DNA from: Bordetella pertussis 18323 | Lineage (GTDB): Bacteria > Pseudomonadota > Gammaproteobacteria > Burkholderiales > Burkholderiaceae_B | Length of the DNA: 64,000 nucleotides | Reading direction: 5' to 3' | NCBI RefSeq assembly: GCF_000306945.1 | Contig: NC_018518.1 | Span: forward strand, 620,001 to 684,000 | Part shown: positions 52,129 to 61,217 of the stretch, one piece after another | Position numbering within the stretch: position 1 is the stretch's first letter | Layout: every line of letters begins with the position of its first letter | Program-made: the position numbers and the translations under genes | Notes under the pieces: model-generated | Told to the model about the DNA's origin: nothing | Databases searched by the model: none | The model's input: only the letters and a program-made list of their open reading frames with translations

Positions 52129-52157
52129 TTGCATCGGGAGGCGCAATCGGCGATAAT
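52129..52157 (+). promoter_or_regulatory. Sigma-70-type promoter for the rpsF operon
   Basis: TTGCAT (52129-52134) and GATAAT (52152-52157) are separated by 17 bp, about 105 bp before the rpsF start, in the only sizeable gap before this ribosomal operon. Confidence 0.6.
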
Positions 52158-52261
52158 CGAGAGCTTTCTTGCTCGACTGCCTGGTTTTGGGTGGCGGGCT
52201 ATCCCTTGCCGGGGCCAGCATTGCATGGCTTGCCGGCGAGACATCCTCAAGGAGTCCATAC

Positions 52262-52642
52262 ATGCGTCACTACGAAGTAGTGTTCATCGTTCACCCCGAC
52301 CAAAGCGAGCAGGTGCCCGCCATGGTCGAGCGCTATCAAGCGCTTGTCACCGGCCAGAGCGGCACGGTGCATCGCCTGGAAGACTGGGGTCGCCGTCAAC
52401 TGGCCTATCCCATCCAGAAGCTGGTCAAGGCCCACTATGTCTGCATGAACATCGAGTGCGGCCAGGCCACGCTGGATGAGCTCGAGCATTCGTTCCGCTA
52501 CAACGATGCGGTGCTGCGCCACCTCGTCATCAAGACCAAGAAGGCGCCCGCCGCTCCTTCGATCATGATGAAGTCGGTCGAGCGCGAAGAAGCCCGCAAG
52601 GCGTCGGCTGAAGCCGCCGCGACCGCGACCGCGGCCGAGTAA
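52262..52642 (+). CDS. rpsF: 30S ribosomal protein S6
   Basis: 126 residues: [41 protein letters not shown], and [11 protein letters not shown], then an Ala/Glu-rich C-terminal tail. Preceded by AAGGAG. First gene of the rpsF-priB-rpsR-rplI operon. Confidence 0.96.
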
Positions 52643-52689
52643 CAGGGCTCAGACAGAGCCTGGTTGGCAGACCCAGCGGCGACGGCAGG

Positions 52690-53013
52690 ATGAACACTCT
52701 GGAGCTCAGCGCCCGCGTTCTCGAATGCGGTGCCATGCGCCACACTCCCGCCGGATTGCCTGCGTTGGAATTGCTGTTGGTCCACGAGTCCGAGGTCGTC
52801 GAAGCGGGGCATCCGCGCCGCGTCGAACTCACGATCTCCGCCGTGGCCCTGGGCGATCTGGCGTTGCTGTTGGCCGATACCCCGTTGGGGACCGAGATGC
52901 AGGTGCAAGGTTTTCTGGCACCAGCCCGCAAGGACTCGGTAAAGGTCAAGCTGCATTTGCAGCAGGCACGCAGAATCGCCGGCAGCATGGGACGCGATCC
53001 GCTGGTGGGTTGA
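52690..53013 (+). CDS. priB: Primosomal replication protein N (PriB)
   Basis: A 107-residue OB-fold protein related to SSB, starting [20 protein letters not shown]. It stabilises PriA at stalled forks for replication restart. Its place between rpsF and rpsR is the conserved betaproteobacterial order and supports the call. Confidence 0.92.
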
Positions 53014-53105
53014 TGCCAGTCAGGCTTTGACGGACAGATAACGGGCGAACCGGCAACAGGCGCAAGGCGCCGGGCCGGCCCAAACCAAACAAAGAGGCAC
53101 ATATC

Positions 53106-53378
53106 ATGGCTTTCTTCGGAAAACGCAAGGAAAAACGCAAATTCACGCAGCAGAACCCGCTGTTCAAGCGCCGCAAGTTCTGCCGCTTCACCGCTGCCGG
53201 CGTTGAAGAGATCGACTACAAGGATCTCGACACGCTGCGTGACTTCGTGCAAGAAAACGGCAAGATCATCCCGGCCCGCCTGACCGGCACCCGTGCGATC
53301 TATCAACGCCAGCTGGACACCGCCATCAAGCGCGCGCGCTTCCTGGCCCTGCTGCCGTACACCGACAACCACAAATAA
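53106..53378 (+). CDS. rpsR: 30S ribosomal protein S18
   Basis: 90 residues with the S18 core [40 protein letters not shown] and [20 protein letters not shown]. Third gene of the operon; the end [11 protein letters not shown] is typical. Confidence 0.97.
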   Translation: MAFFGKRKEKRKFTQQNPLFKRRKFCRFTAAGVEEIDYKDLDTLRDFVQENGKIIPARLTGTRAIYQRQLDTAIKRARFLALLPYTDNHK

Positions 53379-53393
53379 TCCAGGGGCACTGAC

Positions 53394-53849
53394 ATGCAAA
53401 TCATCCTGCTCGAAAAAGTCGCCAACCTGGGCAATCTGGGCGAAGTCGTGCGCGTGCGCGACGGCTATGCCCGCAACTTCCTGATTCCCCAGAAGAAGGC
53501 CCGTCGCGCGACCGACGCCGCCCTGAAGGAATTCGAAGCCCGCCGCGCCGAGCTCGAAAAGGTCCAGGCCGAGAAGCTGGCCGCCGCCCAGGCCCTGGCC
53601 GAGCGTCTGAACGGCTTCCAGCTGAAGATCTCGCAGAAGGCTGGCGTGGACGGCCGTCTGTTCGGCTCGGTCACCAACGCCGACGTCGCCGAAGGCCTGC
53701 GCAAGGCCGGCTTCGAAGCCGTCGAGAAGTCGCAGGTGCGCATGCCCAATGGCCAGATCAAGGCCGTGGGCGAGTACCTTGTGCAAGCGGTGCTGCACGC
53801 CGACGTCGTTGCCGACGTGGTGGTGCTGGTCGAAGGCGAAATGGCCTGA
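53394..53849 (+). CDS. rplI: 50S ribosomal protein L9
   Basis: 151 residues: [40 protein letters not shown], the long connecting helix, then the C-terminal domain ([20 protein letters not shown]). It begins 15 bp after rpsR and closes the operon before a terminator. Confidence 0.97.
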   Translation: MQIILLEKVANLGNLGEVVRVRDGYARNFLIPQKKARRATDAALKEFEARRAELEKVQAEKLAAAQALAERLNGFQLKISQKAGVDGRLFGSVTNADVAEGLRKAGFEAVEKSQVRMPNGQIKAVGEYLVQAVLHADVVADVVVLVEGEMA

Positions 53850-53865
53850 TTGTCCGGCATGCCTG

Positions 53866-53896
53866 AAAAAAGCCGGCCTGGTGCCGGCTTTTTTTT
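53866..53896 (+). terminator. Rho-independent terminator of the rpsF-rplI operon
   Basis: AAGCCGGC/GCCGGCTT stem with a 5-base loop, flanked by an A-run and an eight-T run, 17 bp after the rplI stop. Confidence 0.9.
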
Positions 53897-53965
53897 CGAG
53901 GGCGGCGCGGGCCGCGGGAGGCGCGCTACCATCAGCGCCATTGTTTCTGCTCAGGGGATGCCGGT

Positions 53966-54802
53966 TTGAACGAGCCGCCACTACACCACAACGCGCCGCC
54001 CGGCCTGCGGGCATGGCTCGATGGCGAACAGGCCGCGGCCATCCGTTCGGTCAAGGAGGTGACGGTCGATGGCGTGCCGTGCGTGGTGAAGCGCCGGCGC
54101 CCGGGCGTGCGCCGCGGCATCAGCTATGTGCTGCGCTACCTGCGCGCCTTTTTCCTGGCCTTGCTGTGCCGCATCCTGCTGGGCGAATTCCCGCGTCCCT
54201 CGGTGCTGCTGCGCAACGGCCTGGACTACGAGGCCGAACGCCTGCGCCGCCTGCTGCAGGCCGGCTGCCGGGTGCCCGAGGTCTGGTGGCAGGAGCCCGG
54301 CCTGCTGGTGCTCGAGCACGTGGGCGACGATCTGCCGTTTCGTCTGCGCCAGGCCGACGAGGCGGGGCGGATTGCGCTGGCCCAGGCCCTGGCGCGCGAC
54401 CTGGCGGAATTCCACGGCCGCGGCATGTGGCACGGGGGCGCCCAGGTGCGCAACGTCACGCTGCGCGATGGCAGGCTGTGGCGCATCGATTTCGAGGAAA
54501 ACATCGGCGGCGCGCTGTCGCTGCCCCTGGCGCAGGCCTATGATCTCTACCAGACGCTGGCGTCGCTGGTGAGCCTGCGCAAATTGCCGCCCGAGCAGGC
54601 GTCCCATCTGGGTAAACTCGTCCTGGACACCTATTTCGCGGCCCATCCCGATTCCGAAGTGCGCGCGCGCATGCGGCGCATCGCGCGCCTGATCTGCGGC
54701 GCCGCCCGCTTGCTGCGGCCGCTGGGCGGCCGCCTGCCATGGCGCGACGTACGGGCGTTTTTCCGGGTGGCCGAAACCCTGAGGTTACTATTGCATCCAT
54801 GA
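53966..54802 (+). CDS. Lipopolysaccharide kinase-like (Kdo/WaaP, RIO-type) protein
   Basis: A 278-residue protein with a kinase-like C-lobe: HGRGMWHGGAQVRNVTLRDG resembles the HxGxxxxN catalytic loop, and WRIDFEENIG the metal-binding DFE. The N-lobe Lys may be in VDGVPCVVKRRRPG, and VLEHVGDDLP is the hinge region. The start is TTG with AGGGGA upstream. It may phosphorylate a lipid or sugar rather than proteins. Its stop overlaps the dnaB ATG by 4 bp, so dnaB is translated downstream of it. Confidence 0.75.
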   Translation: MNEPPLHHNAPPGLRAWLDGEQAAAIRSVKEVTVDGVPCVVKRRRPGVRRGISYVLRYLRAFFLALLCRILLGEFPRPSVLLRNGLDYEAERLRRLLQAGCRVPEVWWQEPGLLVLEHVGDDLPFRLRQADEAGRIALAQALARDLAEFHGRGMWHGGAQVRNVTLRDGRLWRIDFEENIGGALSLPLAQAYDLYQTLASLVSLRKLPPEQASHLGKLVLDTYFAAHPDSEVRARMRRIARLICGAARLLRPLGGRLPWRDVRAFFRVAETLRLLLHP

Positions 54803-56172
54803 ATACCCCTGCCGATCCCCAGCTCGAATACCTGCGCGTGCCGCCGCACTCGATCGAGGCCGAGCAGTCGGTGCTGGGCGGCCTGTTGCTGGACAACGCC
54901 GCCTGGGACCGCATCGCCGACGTCCTGGTCGAGGAAGACTTCTATCGCCACGACCACCGCCTCATCTGGCACCATATCGCCCGGCTGATCGGCCTGGCCC
55001 GCCCGGCCGACGTCATCACCGTCAATGAATCGCTGGCCAGCGCCGGCAAGTCCGAGGAGGTGGGCGGGCTGGCCTATCTCAACGCGCTGGCGCACAACAC
55101 CCCGTCGGCGGCCAACATCCGCCGCTATGCCGAGATCGTGCGCGAGCGCGCCATGCTGCGCAAGCTGGTGTCGATCGCCGACGAGATCTCGGCGGCCGCG
55201 CTCAATCCGCAAGGCAAGGAGGCCCGCCAGTTGCTGGACGAGGCCGAATCCAAGGTGTTCAAGATCGCCCAGGAAGGCGAACGCGGCTCGGCGGGTTTCC
55301 AGGAAATCCAGCCGCTGCTGACCCAGGTGGTAGAACGGATCGACGAGCTGTATCACCGCGAAAGCGAGTCCGATGTCACCGGCGTGCCGACCGGCTTCGC
55401 TGATCTGGACAAGATGACTTCCGGGCTGCAGGCCGGCGACCTGGTCATCGTGGCCGGCCGTCCGTCCATGGGCAAGACCTCGTTCTCGATGAACATCGGC
55501 GAGCACGTCGCCATCGAGCAGGGGCTGCCGGTGGCGGTCTTCTCGATGGAAATGGGCGCGGTGCAGCTGGCCATGCGTATGCTGGGCTCGGTGGGCATGC
55601 TCGACCAGCATCGCATGCGTACCGGCAAGCTGGTCGCCGACGATTGGCCGCGCGTCACCCACGCGGTGCAACTGATGCAGGACGCGCAGGTCTACATCGA
55701 CGAAACGCCCGCGCTCAGCTCGATGGAAGTGCGCGCCCGCGCGCGGCGCCTGGCGCGCCAGTGCGGGCAGCTGGGCCTGATCATCATCGACTACCTGCAG
55801 CTGATGTCGGCCAACAGCGCGGGCGAAAACCGCGCGACCGAAATCTCGGAAATCAGCCGCTCGCTCAAGGGCCTGGCCAAGGAGCTCAACTGTCCGCTGA
55901 TCGCGCTGTCGCAGCTCAACCGCAGCCTGGAGCAGCGCCCCAACAAGCGGCCGGTAATGAGCGACCTGCGCGAATCCGGCGCCATCGAGCAGGACGCCGA
56001 CGTGATCCTGTTCATCTATCGCGACGAGGTCTACAACCCGGACTCGCCCGACAAGGGCTCGGCCGAGATCATCATCGGCAAGCAGCGTAACGGTCCGATC
56101 GGCACCGTGCGCCTGACCTTCCAGGGGTCGAGCACGCGCTTTCTCAATTTCGCGCCCGGCACCCAGTACTGA
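54799..56172 (+). CDS. dnaB: Replicative DNA helicase DnaB
   Basis: A 457-residue hexameric helicase. The N-terminal primase-interaction domain (PPHSIEAEQSVLGGLLLDNA) precedes the RecA-like core with Walker A VAGRPSMGKTSFSMN, LIIIDYLQLM (Walker B), ALSQLNRSLEQRPNKRP and the C-terminal RNGPIGTVRLTF. The ATG at 54799 gives the family N-terminus. No intein is present. Confidence 0.96.
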   Translation: MNTPADPQLEYLRVPPHSIEAEQSVLGGLLLDNAAWDRIADVLVEEDFYRHDHRLIWHHIARLIGLARPADVITVNESLASAGKSEEVGGLAYLNALAHNTPSAANIRRYAEIVRERAMLRKLVSIADEISAAALNPQGKEARQLLDEAESKVFKIAQEGERGSAGFQEIQPLLTQVVERIDELYHRESESDVTGVPTGFADLDKMTSGLQAGDLVIVAGRPSMGKTSFSMNIGEHVAIEQGLPVAVFSMEMGAVQLAMRMLGSVGMLDQHRMRTGKLVADDWPRVTHAVQLMQDAQVYIDETPALSSMEVRARARRLARQCGQLGLIIIDYLQLMSANSAGENRATEISEISRSLKGLAKELNCPLIALSQLNRSLEQRPNKRPVMSDLRESGAIEQDADVILFIYRDEVYNPDSPDKGSAEIIIGKQRNGPIGTVRLTFQGSSTRFLNFAPGTQY

Positions 56173-56192
56173 GCCCGGCCGCCGCGCCCGGA

Positions 56193-57161
56193 TCAGTCCG
56201 GGCGCTTGCCGTAGCGCGTGGCCAGCACGGCGCACACCATCAGCTGGATCTGGTGAAACAGCATCAGCGGCAGCACGATGGCGCCCACGGCCTGTCCGGC
56301 AAAGATCACCTGGGCCATCGGGATACCGCTGGCCAGGCTCTTTTTCGAGCCGCAGAACAGCAGCGTGATGCGGTCGGCCACATCGAATTTGAACAGCCGC
56401 CCCAGCAGCAGCGAGCCCGCCATCGCCAGGACCAGGATGATGCAGCACACGGCCAGCAACCCCAGCAGCGCCGGGATCGGCGTATTGCTCCACAGGCCTT
56501 CGTTGACCGCTTCCGAGAAGGCGGTGTAGACCACCAGCAGGATGGATCCCTGGTCGACCCACTTGAGCAGCGCCTTGCGGCGATGCACCCAGGCGCCGAT
56601 CCAGGGCCGCAGCAATTGCCCCAGCACGAAGGGCAGCAGCAGTTGCAGCATGATCTTGCCGACCGCGTCGAACGAAATCGGCGCGGCCGCGGCGCTGGCC
56701 ACGACGGTGCCCACCAGCAGGGGAGTGATGAAGATGCCCAGCAGGCTGGAGGCCGATGCGCTGCAGACGGCGGCCGGCACGTTGCCGCGCGCGATCGACG
56801 TGAAGGCGATGGCCGACTGTACCGTGGCCGGCAGGCAGCACAGGAACAGCACGCCCAGGTACAGTTCGGGCGTGACCAGCGGCTCGAGCACCGGCTTGAG
56901 GGCGACCCCCAGCAGCGGAAACATCAGGAACGTGGCCGGGAAGATCGTCAGGTGCAGGCGCCAGTGCGTGACTCCCGCCACGATGGCGTCGCGCGACAGG
57001 CGCGCGCCGTGCAGGAAGAACAGCAGCGCCACGGCCAGGTTGGTGATCCAGCCGAACGCGACGATGCCTTGCCCGTAGGCGGGCGCCAGGCTGGCGATGA
57101 TGACGGTGGCGACGAGCAGGAGCGTGAAACGATCGGGCAGAAAGCGGGCAATGCGTTGCAT
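56193..57161 (-). CDS. BASS-family (YfeH/SBF-like) transporter
   Basis: A 322-residue inner-membrane protein of about ten helices, with the family stretches FFLHGARLSRDAIVAGVTHW, CLPATVQSAIAFTSIARGNV and CGSKKSLASGIPMAQVIF. SBF_like proteins resemble bile acid:sodium symporters; the substrate is unknown. Convergent with dnaB and same strand as the pdxA-like gene upstream. Confidence 0.87.
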   Translation of the reverse strand: MQRIARFLPDRFTLLLVATVIIASLAPAYGQGIVAFGWITNLAVALLFFLHGARLSRDAIVAGVTHWRLHLTIFPATFLMFPLLGVALKPVLEPLVTPELYLGVLFLCCLPATVQSAIAFTSIARGNVPAAVCSASASSLLGIFITPLLVGTVVASAAAAPISFDAVGKIMLQLLLPFVLGQLLRPWIGAWVHRRKALLKWVDQGSILLVVYTAFSEAVNEGLWSNTPIPALLGLLAVCCIILVLAMAGSLLLGRLFKFDVADRITLLFCGSKKSLASGIPMAQVIFAGQAVGAIVLPLMLFHQIQLMVCAVLATRYGKRPD

Positions 57162-57240
57162 CGGATTGGAGGAGGCGCTGAGAGTGTTTGGGTCGCCGCT
57201 ATTGTAGGGTGCGCGGGATCAGGCCATCGTCAGCTGGCGG

Positions 57241-58218
57241 TCAGGTCATCGCCAGCGCGAGGTCGAAGGCCGCGACCAGCGACGCGTGGTCGGCGATGCC
57301 CTGCCAGGCGATGTCGAACGCGGTGCCATGATCGACGCTGGTGCGCACGAACGGCAGGCCGACGGTGACATTGACGCCCTGGTCCAGCCCCAGGTACTTC
57401 ACGGGTATCAGGCCCTGGTCGTGGTATTGCGCCACGACGATGTCGAACTCGCCGCGGCGGGCTCGCATGAAGACGGTGTCGCCCGGCCACGGGCCCGAGG
57501 CATCGATGCCTTCGGCGCGCGCCTGGGCCACCGCGGGGGCGATGATGTCGATGTCCTCGCGGCCGAATTTGCCGTCTTCGCCGGCGTGCGGGTTCAGGCC
57601 CGCCACCGCCACGCGTGGCCGCGTCACGCCCATCTGGCGGCAGGCGCGGTCGGCCAGCCGGATCGCGCGCAGCTCGGCCTGTGGCGTGATCTGCGCCACC
57701 ACCGCCGCCAGCGGAATGTGTATGGTGACCAGCAGCACGCGCAATTCGTCGTTGGCCAGCATCATGGCGAAGTCGCGGGTGCCGGTGCGTTCGGCCAGGA
57801 TCTCGGTGTGGCCCGGCTGGTCGATGCCGGCCAGTTGCATGGATTTCTTGTTCAGCGGCGCGGTGACGATGGCGCGTATGCGTCCCGCTCGCGCATCGTC
57901 GATCGCGGCGCACAGGTAGTCGTAGGCGCCCTGGCCGGCCGCCGCGCTGACGCGTCCGGCGGGCAGGTCGGGCGGCAGCGGCGTGCCGCGGGCGATGACT
58001 TCGATACAGCCGGGTTGGCCGCTGGCCTGGTCGATGGCGGCCAGTTCGAGCACGCGCAGCCGTGCGCCCAGCAGTTCGGTGGCGCGCCGCATGATGGCCG
58101 GGTCGCCGTAGACGACGGCGGGCGCGCCCAGGCCCTGGGCGCAGGCCTTGGCGATGATTTCCGGGCCGATGCCGGCGGCGTCGCCCATGGTGATGCCGAC
58201 GGGAAGGGGGGCGGTCAT
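57241..58218 (-). CDS. PdxA-family 4-hydroxythreonine-4-phosphate or D-threonate-4-phosphate dehydrogenase
   Basis: A 325-residue NAD-dependent enzyme. Metal-binding His residues lie in QPGHTEILAERTGT, LVTIHIPLAAV and QYHDQGLIPVKYLGL. The start GITMGDAAGIGPEIIAKA and VTAPLNKKSMQLAGID resemble the PdxA2 branch (acid-sugar catabolism) more than classic PdxA, which usually has TPGEPAGIGP. Both roles remain possible. There is no ksgA/surA neighbourhood of the classic pdxA locus. Confidence 0.85.
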   Translation of the reverse strand: MTAPLPVGITMGDAAGIGPEIIAKACAQGLGAPAVVYGDPAIMRRATELLGARLRVLELAAIDQASGQPGCIEVIARGTPLPPDLPAGRVSAAAGQGAYDYLCAAIDDARAGRIRAIVTAPLNKKSMQLAGIDQPGHTEILAERTGTRDFAMMLANDELRVLLVTIHIPLAAVVAQITPQAELRAIRLADRACRQMGVTRPRVAVAGLNPHAGEDGKFGREDIDIIAPAVAQARAEGIDASGPWPGDTVFMRARRGEFDIVVAQYHDQGLIPVKYLGLDQGVNVTVGLPFVRTSVDHGTAFDIAWQGIADHASLVAAFDLALAMT

Positions 58219-58277
58219 GGTTGCAGTGGTGCGGAAGTCGGGAATGCGACCATGCTACACCGCCGGGCACGCCGGGC

Positions 58278-58306
58278 AAAAAAAGAAGGCCCCGCAGGGC
58301 CTTCTT
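58278..58306 (-). terminator. Rho-independent terminator of phoH
   Basis: GAAGGCCC/GGGCCTTC-type stem (58285-58304) with a T-run on the reverse strand (A-run 58278-58284), 17 bp beyond the phoH stop. Confidence 0.88.
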
Positions 58307-58322
58307 CCGGCATGGGTGGATG

Positions 58323-60002
58323 CTAGAGCACGTCGCCGGCGTAGTCGGCCAGGCGGGAGCGTTCGCCGCGCTGCAAGGTGACGTGGCCGGAATGCGGCCA
58401 ACCCTTGAAGCGGTCCACCACGAAGGTCAGGCCGGAACTGCCTTCGGTCAGGTAGGGCGTGTCGATCTGCGCCACGTTGCCCAGGCAGACTACCTTGGTG
58501 CCGGGGCCGGCACGGGTGATGAGCGTCTTCATCTGCTTGGGCGTGAGGTTCTGCGCCTCGTCGATGATGAGGTACTTGTTCAGGAAGGTGCGGCCGCGCA
58601 TGAAGTTCAGCGACTTGACCTTGATGCGCGAGCGGATCAGGTCCATGGTGGCGGCGCGGCCCCAATCGCCGCCTTCGCCTTCGCCCATGTTCAGCACGTC
58701 CAGGTTGTCTTCCAGCGCGCCCATCCAGGGCAGCATCTTCTCTTCCTCGGTGCCCGGCAGGAAGCCGATGTCTTCGCCCACCGGCACCGTGACGCGCGTC
58801 ATGATGATCTCGGTGTAGCGCTTGGTCTCCAGTACCTGCGTGATGCCGGCGGCCAGCGCCAGCAGCGTCTTGCCGGTGCCTGCCTGGCCCAGCAGCGACA
58901 CGAAATCGCATTCCGGGTTCATGAGCAGGTTCAGGGCGAAGTTCTGCTCGCGGTTGCGCGCCGTGATGCCCCAGACGTTGTTCTTGCCGTGGGTGTAGTC
59001 GCGCAGCGTGGCCAGCACCGCCGTCTTGCCGCTGACTTCGCGCACCTGTGCGTACAGGGGCATCTGGCCTTCGAAATACACGAACTGGTTGACCAGGAAC
59101 TGCGCGCACAGCGGCCCGCGGATGCGGTAGAAGGTCGTGCCGCCCTGTTGCCAGGATTCCACGTCCTTGCCGTGCTTGTTCCAGAAGTCTTCCGGCAGCT
59201 GCGTCACGCCGGAATACATCAGGTCGGTGTCTTCCAGGACGTGGTCGTTGTAGTAGTCCTCGGCGGCCATGCCCAGCGCGCGGGCCTTCAGGCGCATGTT
59301 GATGTCCTTGGACACCAGCACGACCTCGCGCTGCGGGTGGCGTTCCTGCAGCGCGCGCACCACGCCCAGGATCTGGTTGTCGGCCTTGCCCATGGGCAGG
59401 TCGGACGGCAGCGTGCTGTGGATGGCGGTGGTCTGGAACATCAGGCGCCCCGTGGCGTCCTTGTTGCCCAGGGCATTGAGCGCCAGGCCGTCATCCAGGT
59501 TGTCGGCATCCTGCACCAGCGAATCGAGCGAGCGGCTGACCTGGCGCGCGTTGCGCGCCACTTCCGACATGCCCTTCTTCTGGTGGTCCAGTTCTTCCAG
59601 CGTCATCATGGGCAGGAAGATGTCGTGTTCCTCGAAGCGGAACAGCGACGAGGGGTCGTGCAGCAACACATTGGTGTCCAGCACGAACAGCTTGCGCGCC
59701 GCGCTGTCGGTCCGTGCACGGGGCTTGCGCGCGGGCGCCGGCCTGGCGGCGGGGCGATTGGCCGCCGGCGCGGGGGCCGGGGCGGGCGCGGGCGCCGGCG
59801 CTGCCACCGGGCGCGCCGGCGCCTTCTGCTGCGCCTTGCGCGCCGGCGCCAGGCCGGCGAGTTCGGGCTGCAACAATGGCTCGTCAGTGTTGCCGGCGAC
59901 CGCGGGTTTGCTGTTGGTACGTGCTGCCTTGGCGCGGGCGGTATCGCCCGAAGGGAAGGTCAGGATGGCTGCGGGACGATTGGGCAACTTCGGAAGCGGC
60001 AT
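58323..60002 (-). CDS. phoH: PhoH-family ATPase with N-terminal PIN domain (PhoH2)
   Basis: A 559-residue protein. After an Ala/Pro-rich disordered leader (about 60-105), a PIN ribonuclease domain starts KLFVLDTNVLLHDPSSLFRF with its acidic residues and MTLEELDHQKKG. The PhoH ATPase follows with Walker A LGQAGTGKTLLALAAG, VTVPVGEDIGFLPGT, FIIDEAQNL-like YLIIDEAQNLTPKQMK and GPGTKVVCLGNVAQID. PIN-PhoH proteins act as RNA helicase/nucleases. The ATG at 60002 was chosen; upstream open sequence contains tandem 22-bp repeats. Confidence 0.93.
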   Translation of the reverse strand: MPLPKLPNRPAAILTFPSGDTARAKAARTNSKPAVAGNTDEPLLQPELAGLAPARKAQQKAPARPVAAPAPAPAPAPAPAANRPAARPAPARKPRARTDSAARKLFVLDTNVLLHDPSSLFRFEEHDIFLPMMTLEELDHQKKGMSEVARNARQVSRSLDSLVQDADNLDDGLALNALGNKDATGRLMFQTTAIHSTLPSDLPMGKADNQILGVVRALQERHPQREVVLVSKDINMRLKARALGMAAEDYYNDHVLEDTDLMYSGVTQLPEDFWNKHGKDVESWQQGGTTFYRIRGPLCAQFLVNQFVYFEGQMPLYAQVREVSGKTAVLATLRDYTHGKNNVWGITARNREQNFALNLLMNPECDFVSLLGQAGTGKTLLALAAGITQVLETKRYTEIIMTRVTVPVGEDIGFLPGTEEEKMLPWMGALEDNLDVLNMGEGEGGDWGRAATMDLIRSRIKVKSLNFMRGRTFLNKYLIIDEAQNLTPKQMKTLITRAGPGTKVVCLGNVAQIDTPYLTEGSSGLTFVVDRFKGWPHSGHVTLQRGERSRLADYAGDVL

Positions 60003-60013
60003 AGGTGTCACTC

Positions 60014-60057
60014 TCCTGTGTGAGCCGGCTTGGGGTCCTGTGTGAGCCGGCTTGGGG
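60014..60057. repeat. Two perfect 22-bp tandem repeats before phoH
   Basis: Identical units at 60014-60035 and 60036-60057 lie between the phoH start and bcp, within the likely phoH 5' untranslated region or promoter. Unit-number change could alter phoH expression. Confidence 0.9.
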
Positions 60058-60081
60058 CGCCTGACAATGGGCAATATAGGC

Positions 60082-60546
60082 TTAGCCGATGCTCTTGGCG
60101 GCTTGCAGGACTTCCTTGGCGTGGCCGGGTACTTTCACCCCGCGCCACTCCTGCACCAGCACGCCATAGGCGTCGATCAGAAAGGTGCTGCGTTCGATGC
60201 CGCGCACCTGTTTTCCGTACATGTTCTTCTGCTTGATGACGCCGTACAGATTGCACACGGTTTCGTCGGCGTCGGAGATCAGCGGGAAGGGCAGCTCGTA
60301 CTTGGTCTTGAAATTCTCGTGCGATTTGAGCGAGTCGCGCGATACCCCCAGCACGATGGTGCTGGCGGCCAGGAAGTCCTCGTACAGGTCGCGAAAGTCC
60401 TGGCTTTCGGTGGTGCAGCCGGGCGTGTTGTCCTTGGGATAGAAATACAGCACGACCGCGCGGCCCTGGCACTGGTCCAGGCTCACGGGGCCGATGGTGC
60501 TTTCCGCTGTGAACAGCGGGGCGGGTTTGCCTATCAGCGGGGTCAT
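60082..60546 (-). CDS. bcp: Peroxiredoxin, BCP/PrxQ family
   Basis: A 154-residue thiol peroxidase: VVLYFYPKDNTPGCTTESQD contains the peroxidatic Cys in PGCTTE, and GVSRDSLKSHENF, YELPFPLISD and STFLIDAYGV follow. The second Cys five residues on, used by E. coli BCP, is replaced, so it may be a 1-Cys type or use another Cys (such as the one in VCNLYGV). It reduces hydroperoxides with thioredoxin-type donors. Confidence 0.93.
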   Translation of the reverse strand: MTPLIGKPAPLFTAESTIGPVSLDQCQGRAVVLYFYPKDNTPGCTTESQDFRDLYEDFLAASTIVLGVSRDSLKSHENFKTKYELPFPLISDADETVCNLYGVIKQKNMYGKQVRGIERSTFLIDAYGVLVQEWRGVKVPGHAKEVLQAAKSIG

Positions 60547-60548
60547 CG

Positions 60549-61001
60549 CTAGGAGTCTCCGTCGGGAAGGAGGGCGACGACGACGCGTCGGCCCTCGGCC
60601 ATCAGAATGTTGTAGGTACGGGCGGCGGCCTGGGTGTCCATCGCCTCGACGCCCACGCCCATTGCCAGCAGCGGGCGCACCTGCTCGGGGCCGAGCAGGT
60701 GCTGGCGCCTGCCGGTGCCTACCAGCAGCACTTCGGGGGCGTTGGCCGGGCGCGCGCCGGCGCCTGCCTCGGGCTCGTCCAGGAATGCCAGCGGATCGCG
60801 GACTACCTCGGCCAGACCGGCGGCTTGTTGCAGGAGGGAGGCGGTAATGTCGGCCGGACGCTGGACCGGCCAGCTTGCGACCGGGCCTTCGGGCGCGAAG
60901 GCGATGGCGTGGGAAAAGCGGACCTGGTTGACTTCGATGTAGCCGTCACCATAGGCGGTGACGGTATTCAGCGCCGTCGCAGGATCGGTATGCAGCTTCA
61001 A
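60549..61001 (-). CDS. Mth938-domain protein (NDUFAF3/DUF498 family)
   Basis: A 150-residue protein with the Mth938-like core: AYGDGYIEVNQVRFSHAIAF, EVLLVGTGRRQHLLGPEQ and VGVEAMDTQAAARTYNILMA, then EGRRVVVALLP. In mitochondria the homologue NDUFAF3 assists complex I assembly; the bacterial role is unproven. It ends 2 bp before bcp begins, so the two are probably co-transcribed. Confidence 0.88.
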   Translation of the reverse strand: MKLHTDPATALNTVTAYGDGYIEVNQVRFSHAIAFAPEGPVASWPVQRPADITASLLQQAAGLAEVVRDPLAFLDEPEAGAGARPANAPEVLLVGTGRRQHLLGPEQVRPLLAMGVGVEAMDTQAAARTYNILMAEGRRVVVALLPDGDS

Positions 61002-61217
61002 TAAAAACTCCGACTATGTGGTTCCGATAATAGCGCATCGGCATGACAGCATGTTGCAGGGTATCCACGGGGCCGGCGGGGACGGATCAATGTCCATTTG
61101 CCGGGCGGGCGGGCTTGCGCTAGATTACAGGGTTTTGTTGCGCTGCAATCTTGCGGCGCGCCGGCCGCGCGCGGCCTTTTCCCGCCCCTCTTTCTGTCGC
61201 CCTTTAGGATTCCCATC

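Noticed and set aside
54799..56172. Intein in DnaB
   Set aside because: The protein is of normal length (457 residues) with continuous helicase motifs.
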